A stretch of DNA of 64,000 nucleotides, from NCBI GenBank assembly GCA_018266835.1, contig JAFDZP010000003.1:1-64000 (forward strand), given 5' to 3'. The stretch is from Bacteroidota bacterium (GTDB taxonomy: Bacteria > Bacteroidota > Ignavibacteria > Tepidaquicellales > Tepidaquicellaceae). Below, in pieces: positions 34,907 through 45,016 of this stretch. The translations under genes were made by a program, and so were the position numbers. The notes beneath the pieces were generated by a model. The model ran no database searches. It was not told where the DNA came from and was given only the letters and a program-made list of their open reading frames with translations. Each line of letters begins with the position of its first letter. Position 1 is the stretch's first letter.

Positions 34907-35034
34907 TATAAATTTTCCGTTAAGAAAATCACGAGAACAATCGCTAGCGAGAAGTATGTCTGAGCGAAGCGAGTTTACTTCGAGCGCGATTTTCGGAGTG
35001 ATTTTTAGGGAAATTTATAGTCCGCCTAGGCGGA
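34907..35034. mobile_element. MITE-like or REP-like element with terminal inverted repeats
   Basis: The arms 34907-34932 (TATAAATTTTCC, AAAATCAC) and 34998-35019 (GTGATTTT, GGGAAATTTATA) are imperfect inverted repeats enclosing 65 bases, which hold the palindrome TCGCTAGCGA and GAGCGAAGCGAG/CTTCGAGCGCG partial inversions. The perfect 14-base palindrome TCCGCCTAGGCGGA follows at 35021. No transposase is encoded. No clear target-site duplication was found, so the mobile nature is inferred only. Confidence 0.4.
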
Positions 35035-35075
35035 TTGATTTTTTTGGTTCTTTTTGTATCAAGACAAAAAGAACA

Positions 35076-35140
35076 AGAGACGCAAGTATTGCGTCTCTAC
35101 ATAGCGATATAGATGACTGGATTCCTGCCTTCGCAGGGAT
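35076..35140. repeat. Two dispersed-type hairpins
   Basis: AGAGACGCAA and TTGCGTCTCT pair around GTA (35076-35098), related to the palindrome at 48156. ATTCCTGC and GCAGGGAT pair around CTTC (35121-35140); this GGATTCCTGCCTTCGCAGG type is a very widespread intergenic repeat. A damaged second copy seems to lie near 35237. Confidence 0.6.
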
Positions 35141-35360
35141 GACAAACATTGTGTTGTTTAGTGAAACATAAATAAAAGCACTTTGTCCACTGAAAACATG
35201 TCTGAATCCCTTACGGAATTTATTCAGCAATTGATGCGGGCAGGGATGACAAATCCTGCGAGTACAATTACGATACTTACAATACTACAAACGGCAAAAA
35301 TTTATTTTGCACTGACAATGACACTTGAAATAAATATATTATCAATTTAAGACTTATATT

Positions 35361-35774
35361 TTGACAAAAGACAGCAACACAGAAGACAAACAGGATTACA
35401 CAGAGCTTATTGAAGAGGCGCTGAAAGTAAGGAAATACTCGTATTCCCCCTACTCAAACTTCAAAGTCGGTGCAGCAGTGCTTGCATCAAGCGGCAAAAT
35501 TTACACAGGTACCAATATAGAAAATGCTTCCTTCCCTGCCACAATCTGCGCAGAGAGAGTTGCATTTACAAAAGCGCTATCAGAGGGCGAAAAGGACTTG
35601 CGCGCAATTGCAATCACGTCATCGTACGATGAATTTGTTTTCCCGTGCGGAGTTTGCAGGCAGTTCATGGTTGAATTCAACCCTCAGCTTACTGTCATAC
35701 TTGCGCTCTCGGCAGAGAAGTACGAAATACATAAGTTAAAAGATTTACTCCCATATAGTTTTACTTTAAAATAA
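35361..35774 (+). CDS. cdd: Cytidine deaminase
   Basis: A 137-residue Cdd: [20 protein letters not shown], the [19 protein letters not shown] motif with the catalytic CAE, and PCGVCRQFM with the two remaining zinc cysteines. It turns cytidine or deoxycytidine into uridine or deoxyuridine. No ATG is in reach, so TTG at 35361 is taken as the start. The thymidine kinase gene follows after 20 bases, making a pyrimidine salvage pair. Confidence 0.95.
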   Translation: MTKDSNTEDKQDYTELIEEALKVRKYSYSPYSNFKVGAAVLASSGKIYTGTNIENASFPATICAERVAFTKALSEGEKDLRAIAITSSYDEFVFPCGVCRQFMVEFNPQLTVILALSAEKYEIHKLKDLLPYSFTLK

Positions 35775-35794
35775 TTTTAACTGAGCGAATTACT

Positions 35795-36370
35795 TTGAAT
35801 GAATCTTTACAAATCCGCACGTTCAAAAAAAGCGGACACATTGAAGTTGTATGCGGAAGCATGTTCTCGGGCAAAACAGAAGAGCTTATAAGAAGAATCC
35901 GCCGCGCAGAAATTGCGCGACAAAGAGTAAAAGTTTTTAAACCTAAGATAGATACACGCTACAGCGATGTTGAAATCGTTTCTCACAGCGAGCAGTCATA
36001 TCCTTCGGAAATGATTGAGAACGCAGAGGAGATTTTAGAAAAAAGTTTTGACTACGAAGTAATCGGAATAGATGAAGCGCAGTTTTTCAGCGATAACCTT
36101 GTAGATGTCTGCCAGAGACTGGCTGACTCAGGCAAGCGTGTAATTGTTGCGGGACTTGACCAGGACTACCGCGCGCAGCCGTTTGACCCGATGCCGAAGC
36201 TTCTTGCAGTTGCAGAGTACGTAACCAAGGCAATGGCTATATGTGTTATCTGCGGAGCGCCTGCAAACAGGACTCAGCGCAATACACAGAGCAGCGATAA
36301 AGTGCTTGTCGGCGCAAAAGACCATTACGAAGCAAGATGCAGGCTGCATCATACAATCCCCAACGAATAA
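35795..36370 (+). CDS. tdk: Thymidine kinase, type II
   Basis: A 191-residue thymidine kinase: P loop [15 protein letters not shown] (residues 20-34), [10 protein letters not shown], catalytic glutamate in [21 protein letters not shown], and the zinc site made of CVIC and CRLH. It makes dTMP from thymidine and ATP. The start is TTG at 35795; the nearby ATG at 35799 is out of frame. Companion to cdd; the lipoprotein gene follows after 41 bases. Confidence 0.95.
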   Translation: MNESLQIRTFKKSGHIEVVCGSMFSGKTEELIRRIRRAEIARQRVKVFKPKIDTRYSDVEIVSHSEQSYPSEMIENAEEILEKSFDYEVIGIDEAQFFSDNLVDVCQRLADSGKRVIVAGLDQDYRAQPFDPMPKLLAVAEYVTKAMAICVICGAPANRTQRNTQSSDKVLVGAKDHYEARCRLHHTIPNE

Positions 36371-36411
36371 TTTTAGAAAATTTTTATAACAAATTAATAG
36401 AAAACTCATAC

Positions 36412-37452
36412 ATGAAAAATTCTCTTAGACTGTTTCTATTTTCGCTTTTATTAATTCCCGGAGTGATTTTTTTATCATCACTGAACGGATGCTCTGAAAA
36501 AGATAAATCGGATGTGCCGAAAGATGCTCCAATAAAAGCAGGACTTGTGTTTGATATAGGAGGACGCGGTGATAAATCTTTCAATGATGCTGCATTCAAC
36601 GGACTTGAACGCGCTAAGAAAGATATGGGAATTGATTACGAAGTTATCGATCCGGGTGACGGCGCCGACAGAGAATCTGCTTTAAGAAAACTTGCTTTCA
36701 AAAAAGGAATTTCGATTGTATTCGGTGTAGGATTTATTTTCACTGAAGACATCACAAAAGTTGCTACAGAATTTACGGATAAGAAATTCGCATGCGTGGA
36801 TTATTCTATCGATGAAAAGACAATGATACCTGCAAATCTTCAGGCATTGGAATTTAAAGAAGAAGAAGGTTCATTTTTAGTCGGCTACCTTGCAGCATTA
36901 ACTACTAAGACTAACAAAGTAGGATTTTTAGGCGGTATGGAATCTGCTTTAATAAAGAAATTTGAAGCAGGTTACAAGCAAGGCGTTAAGTATGGCAATC
37001 CGAATTGCGAAGTATATTCAGCGTATGTAAGCGTTAATCCTGACGGATTTAAAAATCCCGGCAAAGGAAAAGAAATCTGCTTAAGCCAGTACGATAAAGG
37101 CGCAGATATTATTTATCATGCCTCAGGATTATCAGGCTTAGGATTATTTGAAGCTGCAAGAGAGAAAAAGAAGCTTGCAATCGGAGTTGATCTTGACCAG
37201 TCAAAAGAAGCTCCGGGATATGTTCTTACAAGCATGGTAAAAATGGTTGACCAGGCAGTTTACACAGCAATAAAGGAGTTAAGAGAAAACTCTTTTACCA
37301 AAGGAGCGAAGACTTTAGGCTTAAAAGAGAAAGGTGTAGATTATGTATATGATGACACAAACAAGAATTTAATTCCGGATGATATCCGCAAAAAAGTTGA
37401 AGAGGTAAGAGCAAAAATCATCAGCGGAGAGATTAAAGTAAGCGCTAAGTAA
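36412..37452 (+). CDS. BMP family substrate-binding lipoprotein
   Basis: A 346-residue lipoprotein of the Bmp/PnrA/TmpC family. The start at 36412 gives a proper lipoprotein signal (MKNSLRLFLFSLLLIPGVIF, lipobox cysteine in LNGCSEKD). The body has GLVFDIGGRGDKSFNDAAFNG, VFGVGFIFTEDI, GFLGGMESALIKKFEAGYKQG and IIYHASGLSGLGLFEAA, all family marks. Family members bind purine or other nucleosides for an ABC importer. Placement after cdd and tdk supports nucleoside uptake, but no permease or ATPase gene is in the window. A terminator follows. Confidence 0.92.
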   Translation: MKNSLRLFLFSLLLIPGVIFLSSLNGCSEKDKSDVPKDAPIKAGLVFDIGGRGDKSFNDAAFNGLERAKKDMGIDYEVIDPGDGADRESALRKLAFKKGISIVFGVGFIFTEDITKVATEFTDKKFACVDYSIDEKTMIPANLQALEFKEEEGSFLVGYLAALTTKTNKVGFLGGMESALIKKFEAGYKQGVKYGNPNCEVYSAYVSVNPDGFKNPGKGKEICLSQYDKGADIIYHASGLSGLGLFEAAREKKKLAIGVDLDQSKEAPGYVLTSMVKMVDQAVYTAIKELRENSFTKGAKTLGLKEKGVDYVYDDTNKNLIPDDIRKKVEEVRAKIISGEIKVSAK

Positions 37453-37483
37453 GAATTTTAATTAGAAAGTATTAAGCAGAAAG

Positions 37484-37515
37484 AGGAAAGCTTTGAAAGA
37501 GGCTTTCCTTTTTTT
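37484..37515. terminator. Terminator between convergent genes
   Basis: AGGAAAGC and GCTTTCCT pair over 8 bp, followed by a run of seven T. It ends the cdd-tdk-BMP group; the stop of the convergent GNAT gene overlaps its T run. Confidence 0.85.
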
Positions 37516-38068
37516 ATGTCCAGTCCCAGATTATAATATCCCAGTTTCTTTTATCAGGTGAAGTGTAGTTATGCAGCAAATCAAATCCAATCCGCTTGTG
37601 TGCATTTATTGAACGTAAATTTTCAGTATCGATTTCCGTTACAGCAAAGTCATATTTACCTGAAAGCAGTTCCTTGTATTTTTTGTACATCTCATCCAGA
37701 ATTCCAACTCCCCTGTATTCACGGGCAACACAAACCTGACCAACAACAATATAATTGTAATCCGAAAGCTGCTTTCCTTTGTATTCCAGTTTATCAAAAG
37801 TATTAAACATGGGAACAAGCACTTCAATGTCATTTCTCAGCTCGGGTCTCATTGCAAGCAGATAACCAATTACGGAATCATCAGCTTTAGCAATAACGGC
37901 GTTTTCCAACAAATTCATTTTATGGAGAGTATCAAAATCATGATTGACCGTTACAAATCCCTGTGAATTCTTTTGCTCTCCAGTAAGATTTTTGGGAAGA
38001 TTTTTCTTCTGAAGCTCAAGGATTTGCTTTAGTTCTTTGTCAGTCTCGGCCTGTTTATATTCGAACAT
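37514..38068 (-). CDS. GNAT family N-acetyltransferase
   Basis: A 184-residue GNAT enzyme. The acetyl-CoA loop is VCVAREYRGVGILDEMY (R-x-x-G-x-G-like), preceded by strand YNYIVVGQV, and the AVTEIDTENLRSINAHKRIGF stretch marks motif B. The N-terminal part (YKQAETDKELKQILELQKKN) is the usual start. The acceptor is unknown. The gene is alone between a terminator and the end of sprA. Confidence 0.85.
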   Translation of the reverse strand: MFEYKQAETDKELKQILELQKKNLPKNLTGEQKNSQGFVTVNHDFDTLHKMNLLENAVIAKADDSVIGYLLAMRPELRNDIEVLVPMFNTFDKLEYKGKQLSDYNYIVVGQVCVAREYRGVGILDEMYKKYKELLSGKYDFAVTEIDTENLRSINAHKRIGFDLLHNYTSPDKRNWDIIIWDWT

Positions 38069-38084
38069 TTTAGTGAAATAAAGA

Positions 38085-38100
38085 AGGGGCTTTCGCCCCT
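38085..38100 (-). terminator. Probable terminator of sprA
   Basis: On the minus strand AGGGGC and GCCCCT pair over 6 bp around GAAA, followed by TCTTTATTT. It is about 60 bases past the sprA stop. Confidence 0.6.
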
Positions 38101-38157
38101 CAAAATATTTTATATGCGCTTATATAAATCCCTTATATTAAAGGAAGTTGTACTCCG

Positions 38158-41100
38158 CTACTGAATAGTGATTTTAATATTTAAACCACCTTCGTTTGAT
38201 GTACGCGGAGTAATGGCAACTGTATTTTCAGTAGGCTCTGTTTTGATATATTTATAGAACAACTGCATGGCTACTTTAGAGCTAAGGTTGTACTGTACAG
38301 ACGGATTTATGGTCATCTGAGTAGAACCTGCACCGGGTCGTTTATCTCTTATACCTCTTGGATAAACATAATCTATGGGGTCATTTAAAGTCCTGGCAAT
38401 AGTGAGTGCAAAAGAAATATCATTCTTCAAAGATAATCCAAACAGTGGTATATCAAAACCTGACTTTGTAAAGTTAGCATTAATACTCCAGTCGCTTGTA
38501 TTTGTAGCCTGAATAAGATTTGACTGAGGATTTATTATATACGAGGTAGCTTTATTGTATTTAAAATTCGCAGTCATATTACCGCCCAATAACTGTTTGA
38601 AATTAAAGTTTAATCCGATTAAGGGATTAAAGCTTTGTACAACCCTTTGATTAGTAACTGTAGTAATATCTGTTTTGTCAGATGAAGTGCCTTCGCTGTA
38701 TTCAGACTGGAAGCTGTTATCAAGAGTAACTGACTGAGCAAACTGAGCAAACAACGGGAATTTTTCCAGACCAGTAATAGTGAGAGTCCAGTTCGGGAAT
38801 GCAAAACCCTTTAATTTTGATTTAATTGCATCAGCAAAAACAGTACCTGTAATAGAATCGCCTTCAACAGTAAAATTTTCTACATTCCCAACGAAGAAAG
38901 TTGAGTAACCTTTGGTTCTTAAGTTCGAAACACTTGTCGTACCTGTATCATTTCCAAAAGGTCCTGTATTGAATAAACGTGATGTATTATTTCCCCACGA
39001 GGTCTTGAAATTGACACTCATTCTAATAGCTTCAGGAAAAATAGGACTTATAGTAGTGCTGAACTGTAAATCATTACTTAAGTTATAAGAATCGGACATA
39101 TTATTTACATTAGGATATCTTGGACCCGGGTCTCTGTTCAATCCCAATTGGTACATTCTCGAAGGTCCATATTTATCATTTGTTGTAGGATAGAACCAGA
39201 AGTTGGCAAAACCGGGAATGCCTGAGATATTCGTATTGAATACCTGATTTGTCTGTGTTACCGAAACTGTAATATTATCAGGGAAAAATGTTTTAAAAAT
39301 TTTAAACAATTCTGCGGGATCAGTTTTTCCGCCTGTTGTAGAATCACTTCTCAAATATGACTTTATCCTGAATTTACCATTGGGATCAGTTGTACCCGGT
39401 GGCTGAGTGTCACCTTTCTTGAAAATATTAAAAAGCTCGGATAATTTTATATTAGCCCCGGATGTAACGGAATTTTGAAATCCTACATTATAACCAATGT
39501 TCTGAGTCGTATTAGGGTTAGTCCATCCGTACGTAACATTATAATCAAGATTAAATGTCATAAATTTATCTATGACCGGGAAATTAAATTTCGGATGCAT
39601 AAGTACTGACTGAGTATAGTTGAGGTCTTTACCGAAATTAATGACTCCGTTATTGAAAAATATATCTCCGAAAATCTCATTTGTAAATCTTTGAGTTCTT
39701 AAACTGTCAGGATTGGTTTCAAGTCCGGTCAAATCACTGCCAACTCTGAACTGATAGCTTCCTGTCATATCTACAATCCAGTTCTCAATAAATTTCCAAT
39801 CAAATCCGAAATTTCTATTGGCACTGAATATACGAGTTGTCGCATCTGCATTTAAAAGTCTGCGCTGCTGCGATTCATTTTTAGTTCTGCTGAAATCAGT
39901 CCCTGCATTAAAATTAGATGTAAATAAAGGAGCCATTCCTATAAAAGGAAAGAAGAAATATAATTTAGCATCTTTATATTTTTCACCTAAAGGAAGAAGT
40001 TTCCCTAAGTGAATATTAACTTTATCTGCTAAACCAAAATCTGTTGCAAATGCTACACCTCCGGTAAGGTTAAACTGGCTCTGAGATGAATATGTATTAT
40101 CTCTTGAGTTATTGAGATTAGCATTTAGATTGAACTGAAATCTGTTGAGTATATGAGTCACAAGATAATTATCTACAGGAATATTAAATTGCATTCCTGA
40201 TATATTAATACTGTTCTGAACACCCAACGTTTGCGATTCGAAAATAAGATTTTCACTCTGGTCTTTTGCAAGCTGTGTATTACCGGTTGAAGCCAGAACC
40301 TGCTGATATTTCTGGTCGGATGCAGTGGTTACATCTACATCTGTTCCCGGGAAATATTTAGGCTTCAATAAATTTTCGCTGTGTCTGAATGTAATAGGCA
40401 GCGTTAAAAAATTACCCCACTTATCAGAACCGAATAATGAAACCAATGCATTATTAATCAGCTTATGAGCATTGAATGTTGCGCTCAGATCCCAGTTCTG
40501 TCCTGTATTTCTGCTGCCAACTCTGGCATCAATTGAATGGAAGTTCGGATCCACTTTGGAGAAGTTAAGGTTCATGAGCATCAAATCAGAGAGTTTTAAA
40601 CCTGCCGAAAAATTATATGCATAACCATTATCATCATTTACTTTCAATAGCCGGATTTCATTAAACCATGTACTTCCCGTAATTGTAGAATTAAGTGCAC
40701 TCCGGTTTTTTTCCACACCGAGAACAATTTCCCGTATAATATTCAATGCCGGATTTCCTTTTATAATATAGTATGCCCCCGGAGGGCCGTTTGGCACAGG
40801 GAATGCCTGTGAAATTCCGGAGGAGTCTCTTGCTAGTTTTATAGCAGTCAGGTCTGTAAAATTAATTGTAACTTCATTCTGTGAATTCCATGGCTGCCCC
40901 GGACGAACATCAGGATGAACCGGCGCGCGGTACTCATAATAGTTATTTGAGTCAGTACCGAAACGTACAACCATTGCAGCATCGTAAATATTTTCATTTG
41001 TATAATTAAACGTCGGGTCACCGTTAACAAATAACTTTAATCTTTTATAATTAAACAAATCCAATGGGGCAGAGCCGTAATCTTTACGCGCATATTTTCT

Positions 41101-44100
41101 ATCTCCGCTTGTTGAAAGATTTCTTACATCAATAGATAAGGATTGCTCGTTTGATTTTGTATTCGCTGAATTCTGATTTATAATTGTCTGTCTTAGAATA
41201 TCGCCGCCTACAGGACTTTGATATATCTGAGGATTTTCTTCAATACTTACTACAGAAATACTGTATGAAGTATCACCTTTGTTTGGTTTTACCCATTGGT
41301 TACCAACTAAATTTAAATCTACCAATGAAATTCTTATTGTATCTGTTAATCCTGTAACCCATATTCTTACATACTGAACATTGTTAAGACTTCCATTCCC
41401 TATATTTTGAGTAAACTCAGAGAGCGGTATTCTGTACTGCGCCCAGCCGTTAGCTCCTTTACCGACAATTCTTGAATTATTTACAGTATCAAGCGAAATA
41501 GAATATGAACGATATGAATCGTATGAATCAAGTGTTCCGTTCTTGTTTAAATCTTCAGTATCAGGTTTATTTCCGCCGTCATAAAATCTGTTTCCTTCCG
41601 TTCCATTAATTACATCGTAATTAATATTTCCATTAGCATTATCATCCAAACTCGGGTCACCTCCCAGTCCCGGATACTGTCTTACTTCCAAACTATCAGG
41701 AAGCATATCAAGACCTATGTCTTCATCAACTTCTAATGTTCCATTATTGTTCTTATCTTCTGTATTTAAAATTCCGTTTGGAATGGCATCTTCACTAATT
41801 AAACCTAAATCAATATTCAGTTTAGCATTCTGATTACCAACCAGTGATACTTTGCTATCCACACGCATACTGAACTCAATAAAATTTATATTTTCACTTT
41901 GTAAATCAGTAGTTGTCGAATTCAGATATTTCATTATCCCATTAAACGTTTCAGCTTTATGGGTTGCCATAGTATCTCCAAAATCAGGGTTATTGTACTT
42001 CAGGTTATAATTATATTGTCCTCTGTTATTCGGGTCATACGTAATGTAGAAAGGAGTAATTCTATCCTGACCTGCTGCAACATCACGCAGCGGATAAATA
42101 TCTTTTATGCTGACATCATTAGGAATATTATACCAGCGCATACGTCCCCTGAAAGGCTGAAACTTTCTTGTAACTGAATCCGGCAGAGATATATTTGAAG
42201 TGTTTTTATAAGTTGCAGGGATAGAACTTACAGTCCATGAACTGTAGTTAGAGCCCATTGAAATAATTTTCTTAGAGCCTTCCATATCATCAACGTATGC
42301 TACAGACTCATTATTATCGGAAGGAATCTGACTCTTCTTTGTATTAGGGTCACCTGTTATCATTGCAAACTCACCTTTAAAAGTAAATCCTGATTCTTCT
42401 TTAGAGTTAAATCCGGGAAGAGTATTAACAACTTTAGTAAGGAATTTTGATTTTATTTCAGTTGTAAAATCTACTCCGAACATTGAGTTATTTGTAGGCT
42501 CTTCACCTATTCTTACCTTGTCGTTTAGCGTCTCCTGTTTCAGGTTAACATAAGTAAATCCTAATGATGTTTTATCGCTTATTTTGTAATCACCGCGGGC
42601 TCCTATGAATGTTTTTGATGCAAGAGAAAATAATTCGTTCTGCTCATAAGAGATTTTCAAATCTTTAGATTGCAGCGCAGCGGCATTTTTAATTGTAACT
42701 GTACCCGTGGTATAATCAACAGAGTAATCCTGATTTAATACTAACGGAGTTTCTCCGACTTTTACAGTTACGCTTCCTTCAACAACATTAAAGCCAAGGT
42801 TAATTGTACTGTTTACCCCTGCTTCCCCTCTTGCTTTATAACTTAAGATATATTTTGAGTTATTAGGAGCAATTCCTGCTTCAGATTTTAATTTTGTGTA
42901 AATATCTCTGAAGACTAAACTTGTATCACCCGTTGCAGTAAGAATAGGCTGATTGAACGGTTCAAGCGTAGGGAAAATTATATCTCCTGTTTCAGTATTT
43001 ACGGTTCTGCCCTGCAAGAAGTCAAAGTTATTATCCTGACCTAACTGCGGACCTTTACCTATGAATCTATCGAGACCGGTCACTTCCAATAACGACTTTC
43101 CGTTCGGCAAACTTGGAGATGGTGTAGGATTGGATGGATCTACATAGTTAACTTTAAATTCAAAACCATCTTCTACTATTCTTGAAACATTTAAACGATA
43201 AATATTTTTCATCTTCAACGCCCATGCAAGTGTATCCGTCTGAGGCACAATACTTCCCGCCTTAACCATTTTTAACACTAAAGTATCCTGAGCATAAGAG
43301 TTAGAGTTCGTTCCATATGTCTGCGAAGGAATAGTTCCGTAGCCAAGAGTAGAATATGATACGCCTATATAATCATTATCCTGTACAGGGGTTTTCAAGC
43401 TAATAAATCCTGCCTGATAATTTACGGTATATTCTGTCGGTGATAATTTTCTGAAAATACCAAAATATCTGTGTCCGGGAATTTGCTTAGGCGTATAGAA
43501 AGAATCACGATAATTTGTATTTGCCCCCGGAGGCAAAGGGGGTAAATCTATTAACAACGAAGCGTTCTTTCTGTCTGCTGTTGTATTTTGTGTCTGCACC
43601 CAGACTTCAAAATTAGTATTGGATACCTGCCTTGCAATATTTTCAATTGACTGCAGCTGTCCGTCTTCCATAAAATCCACAAAGTTACTCTTGTAAGCCG
43701 TATCTAAGAAATAATGATTATCCGAATAATTATAAACAGCAATGTTATCTGAAGTCTGTGAGGAACCGCTTGAAAAATCCTTTGTCTCCTGCTTACTTTT
43801 CTTCTGAGAAACTACGGTTGTAAGTGTTAAAGGGCCGAGTTTAAATTCGCCTCTGATACCAAATAAAGCCTGTGAAGATTGTATCAAGCTGCTTCTGGTA
43901 TCGAGAGATACGTTACCTGCTTCTATTTTCTGAATAACTTCATCGGCATAACCTTCGTACTTCAGTTTCAACTGGTTTTCAAAATCAAATGTTCTTGTTG
44001 TGTTCCAGTCAGCATCAATGCTAAGTTTATCACCTACTTTACCACGGGCTGTTACCTGAACATCCTGCTTAAAGTTTATATTGTTTTGAGTATTATCTGA

Positions 44101-44769
44101 AACCTGTGTGTTGGTCTGCTCACTTGTAATTTTCTGATAAGAGGCAGTGATATCTATAATCCCGTTTATACTAAGATTAATTGTAGGCGGACCGAAGATT
44201 GTTTCCGATTTAAACGGCAGCGGTATTGTAATATTTGTAATTTTTTCAAAGAGCTTACTGAGGTCATCCTGAGTATTTCCCTGAAATTTTGCGGAGACGA
44301 TATCATTAAATATGCTTCTTTGCTTCTGTTCACCCAGTAATTTTAAATATGCATCAATAGACATAACAAGAGGCGCTTTTATATCTTCACCGTTGAATGT
44401 CTGCCGAACTATAACATGGTTAAGCGAATCGAATGTTACTTCATATTTTATTTCTTCGGAATTTCCTAAAATTATTGGTGAAATTGTGGTATTTGGCTTT
44501 GTTCCGTAAGTATATGGAGCAATGTACTTGAAATATTTTATACGCGCTGTGGAGTCAACAGGTAACTTTCGGATAGAGTCCTGCCGGGCCTTATCAACGG
44601 AATCCAGGACTGAAGTAAACGACGAATCCAGCGGATTACCGGTAATAATGACGATATCTTTCCCTCTTCTTCCCTGAGCATGTGCATCGCCGAAGGAAGC
44701 AATAAAAGTAATGAAGATGGCAAGAAGGAATAAAGTCGATTGAAATGTAATGTTTGACTTTAATTTCAA
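38158..44769 (-). CDS. sprA: T9SS outer-membrane translocon SprA (Sov)
   Basis: A 2203-residue protein with a signal peptide (LFLLAIFITFIASFGDAHAQ). Length and layout fit SprA, the giant 36-strand barrel that forms the T9SS export channel. Recognised stretches include NINFKQDVQVTARGKVGDKLSIDADWNTTRTFDFEN-type text near residue 230 (VGDKLSIDADWNT), the IKIEYEGYADEVIQKIEAGN-like segment near 270 (EGYADEVIQKIEAGNVSL), DSRFIGKGPQLG near 570, YVDDMEGSK near 845, and a barrel-like C-terminal part. Calcium-binding-like D/N-rich repeats (DKNNNGTLEVDED, DLNKNGTLDSYD) occur near 1060-1130. It is alone in its operon and divergent from the protease-barrel gene. Other T9SS genes are not in the window. Confidence 0.95.
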   Translation of the reverse strand: MKLKSNITFQSTLFLLAIFITFIASFGDAHAQGRRGKDIVIITGNPLDSSFTSVLDSVDKARQDSIRKLPVDSTARIKYFKYIAPYTYGTKPNTTISPIILGNSEEIKYEVTFDSLNHVIVRQTFNGEDIKAPLVMSIDAYLKLLGEQKQRSIFNDIVSAKFQGNTQDDLSKLFEKITNITIPLPFKSETIFGPPTINLSINGIIDITASYQKITSEQTNTQVSDNTQNNINFKQDVQVTARGKVGDKLSIDADWNTTRTFDFENQLKLKYEGYADEVIQKIEAGNVSLDTRSSLIQSSQALFGIRGEFKLGPLTLTTVVSQKKSKQETKDFSSGSSQTSDNIAVYNYSDNHYFLDTAYKSNFVDFMEDGQLQSIENIARQVSNTNFEVWVQTQNTTADRKNASLLIDLPPLPPGANTNYRDSFYTPKQIPGHRYFGIFRKLSPTEYTVNYQAGFISLKTPVQDNDYIGVSYSTLGYGTIPSQTYGTNSNSYAQDTLVLKMVKAGSIVPQTDTLAWALKMKNIYRLNVSRIVEDGFEFKVNYVDPSNPTPSPSLPNGKSLLEVTGLDRFIGKGPQLGQDNNFDFLQGRTVNTETGDIIFPTLEPFNQPILTATGDTSLVFRDIYTKLKSEAGIAPNNSKYILSYKARGEAGVNSTINLGFNVVEGSVTVKVGETPLVLNQDYSVDYTTGTVTIKNAAALQSKDLKISYEQNELFSLASKTFIGARGDYKISDKTSLGFTYVNLKQETLNDKVRIGEEPTNNSMFGVDFTTEIKSKFLTKVVNTLPGFNSKEESGFTFKGEFAMITGDPNTKKSQIPSDNNESVAYVDDMEGSKKIISMGSNYSSWTVSSIPATYKNTSNISLPDSVTRKFQPFRGRMRWYNIPNDVSIKDIYPLRDVAAGQDRITPFYITYDPNNRGQYNYNLKYNNPDFGDTMATHKAETFNGIMKYLNSTTTDLQSENINFIEFSMRVDSKVSLVGNQNAKLNIDLGLISEDAIPNGILNTEDKNNNGTLEVDEDIGLDMLPDSLEVRQYPGLGGDPSLDDNANGNINYDVINGTEGNRFYDGGNKPDTEDLNKNGTLDSYDSYRSYSISLDTVNNSRIVGKGANGWAQYRIPLSEFTQNIGNGSLNNVQYVRIWVTGLTDTIRISLVDLNLVGNQWVKPNKGDTSYSISVVSIEENPQIYQSPVGGDILRQTIINQNSANTKSNEQSLSIDVRNLSTSGDRKYARKDYGSAPLDLFNYKRLKLFVNGDPTFNYTNENIYDAAMVVRFGTDSNNYYEYRAPVHPDVRPGQPWNSQNEVTINFTDLTAIKLARDSSGISQAFPVPNGPPGAYYIIKGNPALNIIREIVLGVEKNRSALNSTITGSTWFNEIRLLKVNDDNGYAYNFSAGLKLSDLMLMNLNFSKVDPNFHSIDARVGSRNTGQNWDLSATFNAHKLINNALVSLFGSDKWGNFLTLPITFRHSENLLKPKYFPGTDVDVTTASDQKYQQVLASTGNTQLAKDQSENLIFESQTLGVQNSINISGMQFNIPVDNYLVTHILNRFQFNLNANLNNSRDNTYSSQSQFNLTGGVAFATDFGLADKVNIHLGKLLPLGEKYKDAKLYFFFPFIGMAPLFTSNFNAGTDFSRTKNESQQRRLLNADATTRIFSANRNFGFDWKFIENWIVDMTGSYQFRVGSDLTGLETNPDSLRTQRFTNEIFGDIFFNNGVINFGKDLNYTQSVLMHPKFNFPVIDKFMTFNLDYNVTYGWTNPNTTQNIGYNVGFQNSVTSGANIKLSELFNIFKKGDTQPPGTTDPNGKFRIKSYLRSDSTTGGKTDPAELFKIFKTFFPDNITVSVTQTNQVFNTNISGIPGFANFWFYPTTNDKYGPSRMYQLGLNRDPGPRYPNVNNMSDSYNLSNDLQFSTTISPIFPEAIRMSVNFKTSWGNNTSRLFNTGPFGNDTGTTSVSNLRTKGYSTFFVGNVENFTVEGDSITGTVFADAIKSKLKGFAFPNWTLTITGLEKFPLFAQFAQSVTLDNSFQSEYSEGTSSDKTDITTVTNQRVVQSFNPLIGLNFNFKQLLGGNMTANFKYNKATSYIINPQSNLIQATNTSDWSINANFTKSGFDIPLFGLSLKNDISFALTIARTLNDPIDYVYPRGIRDKRPGAGSTQMTINPSVQYNLSSKVAMQLFYKYIKTEPTENTVAITPRTSNEGGLNIKITIQ

Positions 44770-45016
44770 TTACACTCTGCTTAAATTAAAAATCGTAGAG
44801 GTCGTCTCGATAAGTTTTGTTTAAGGTTTAATTTGTTTTTTGTGCCTGATTGCTTAACAATAATATAAAATCAAATCTTTAAAATATAGAAAAAAATTTC
44901 TACCTGCTGAATTCACTTCCGCTAAAAAATCCGAATCAAAGGAACTAAGAGTTTCATTGCTTCGTTAAATAAAAAATAATTTTAATCCGATTTGCAAAAC
45001 CAAAAAAAAATCTTTA

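Noticed and set aside
34890..35171. Open frame of 93 codons with the ending WIPAFAGMTN
   Set aside because: It runs through a palindromic element and a widespread intergenic hairpin (CCTGCCTTCGCAGG), whose translation gives this text in many genomes; no ribosome site, biased composition. Not a gene.
36337..36411. Longer N-terminus for the BMP lipoprotein
   Set aside because: Starting at 36412 gives a clean lipoprotein signal peptide; the 25 extra residues would overlap the end of tdk and hide the signal.
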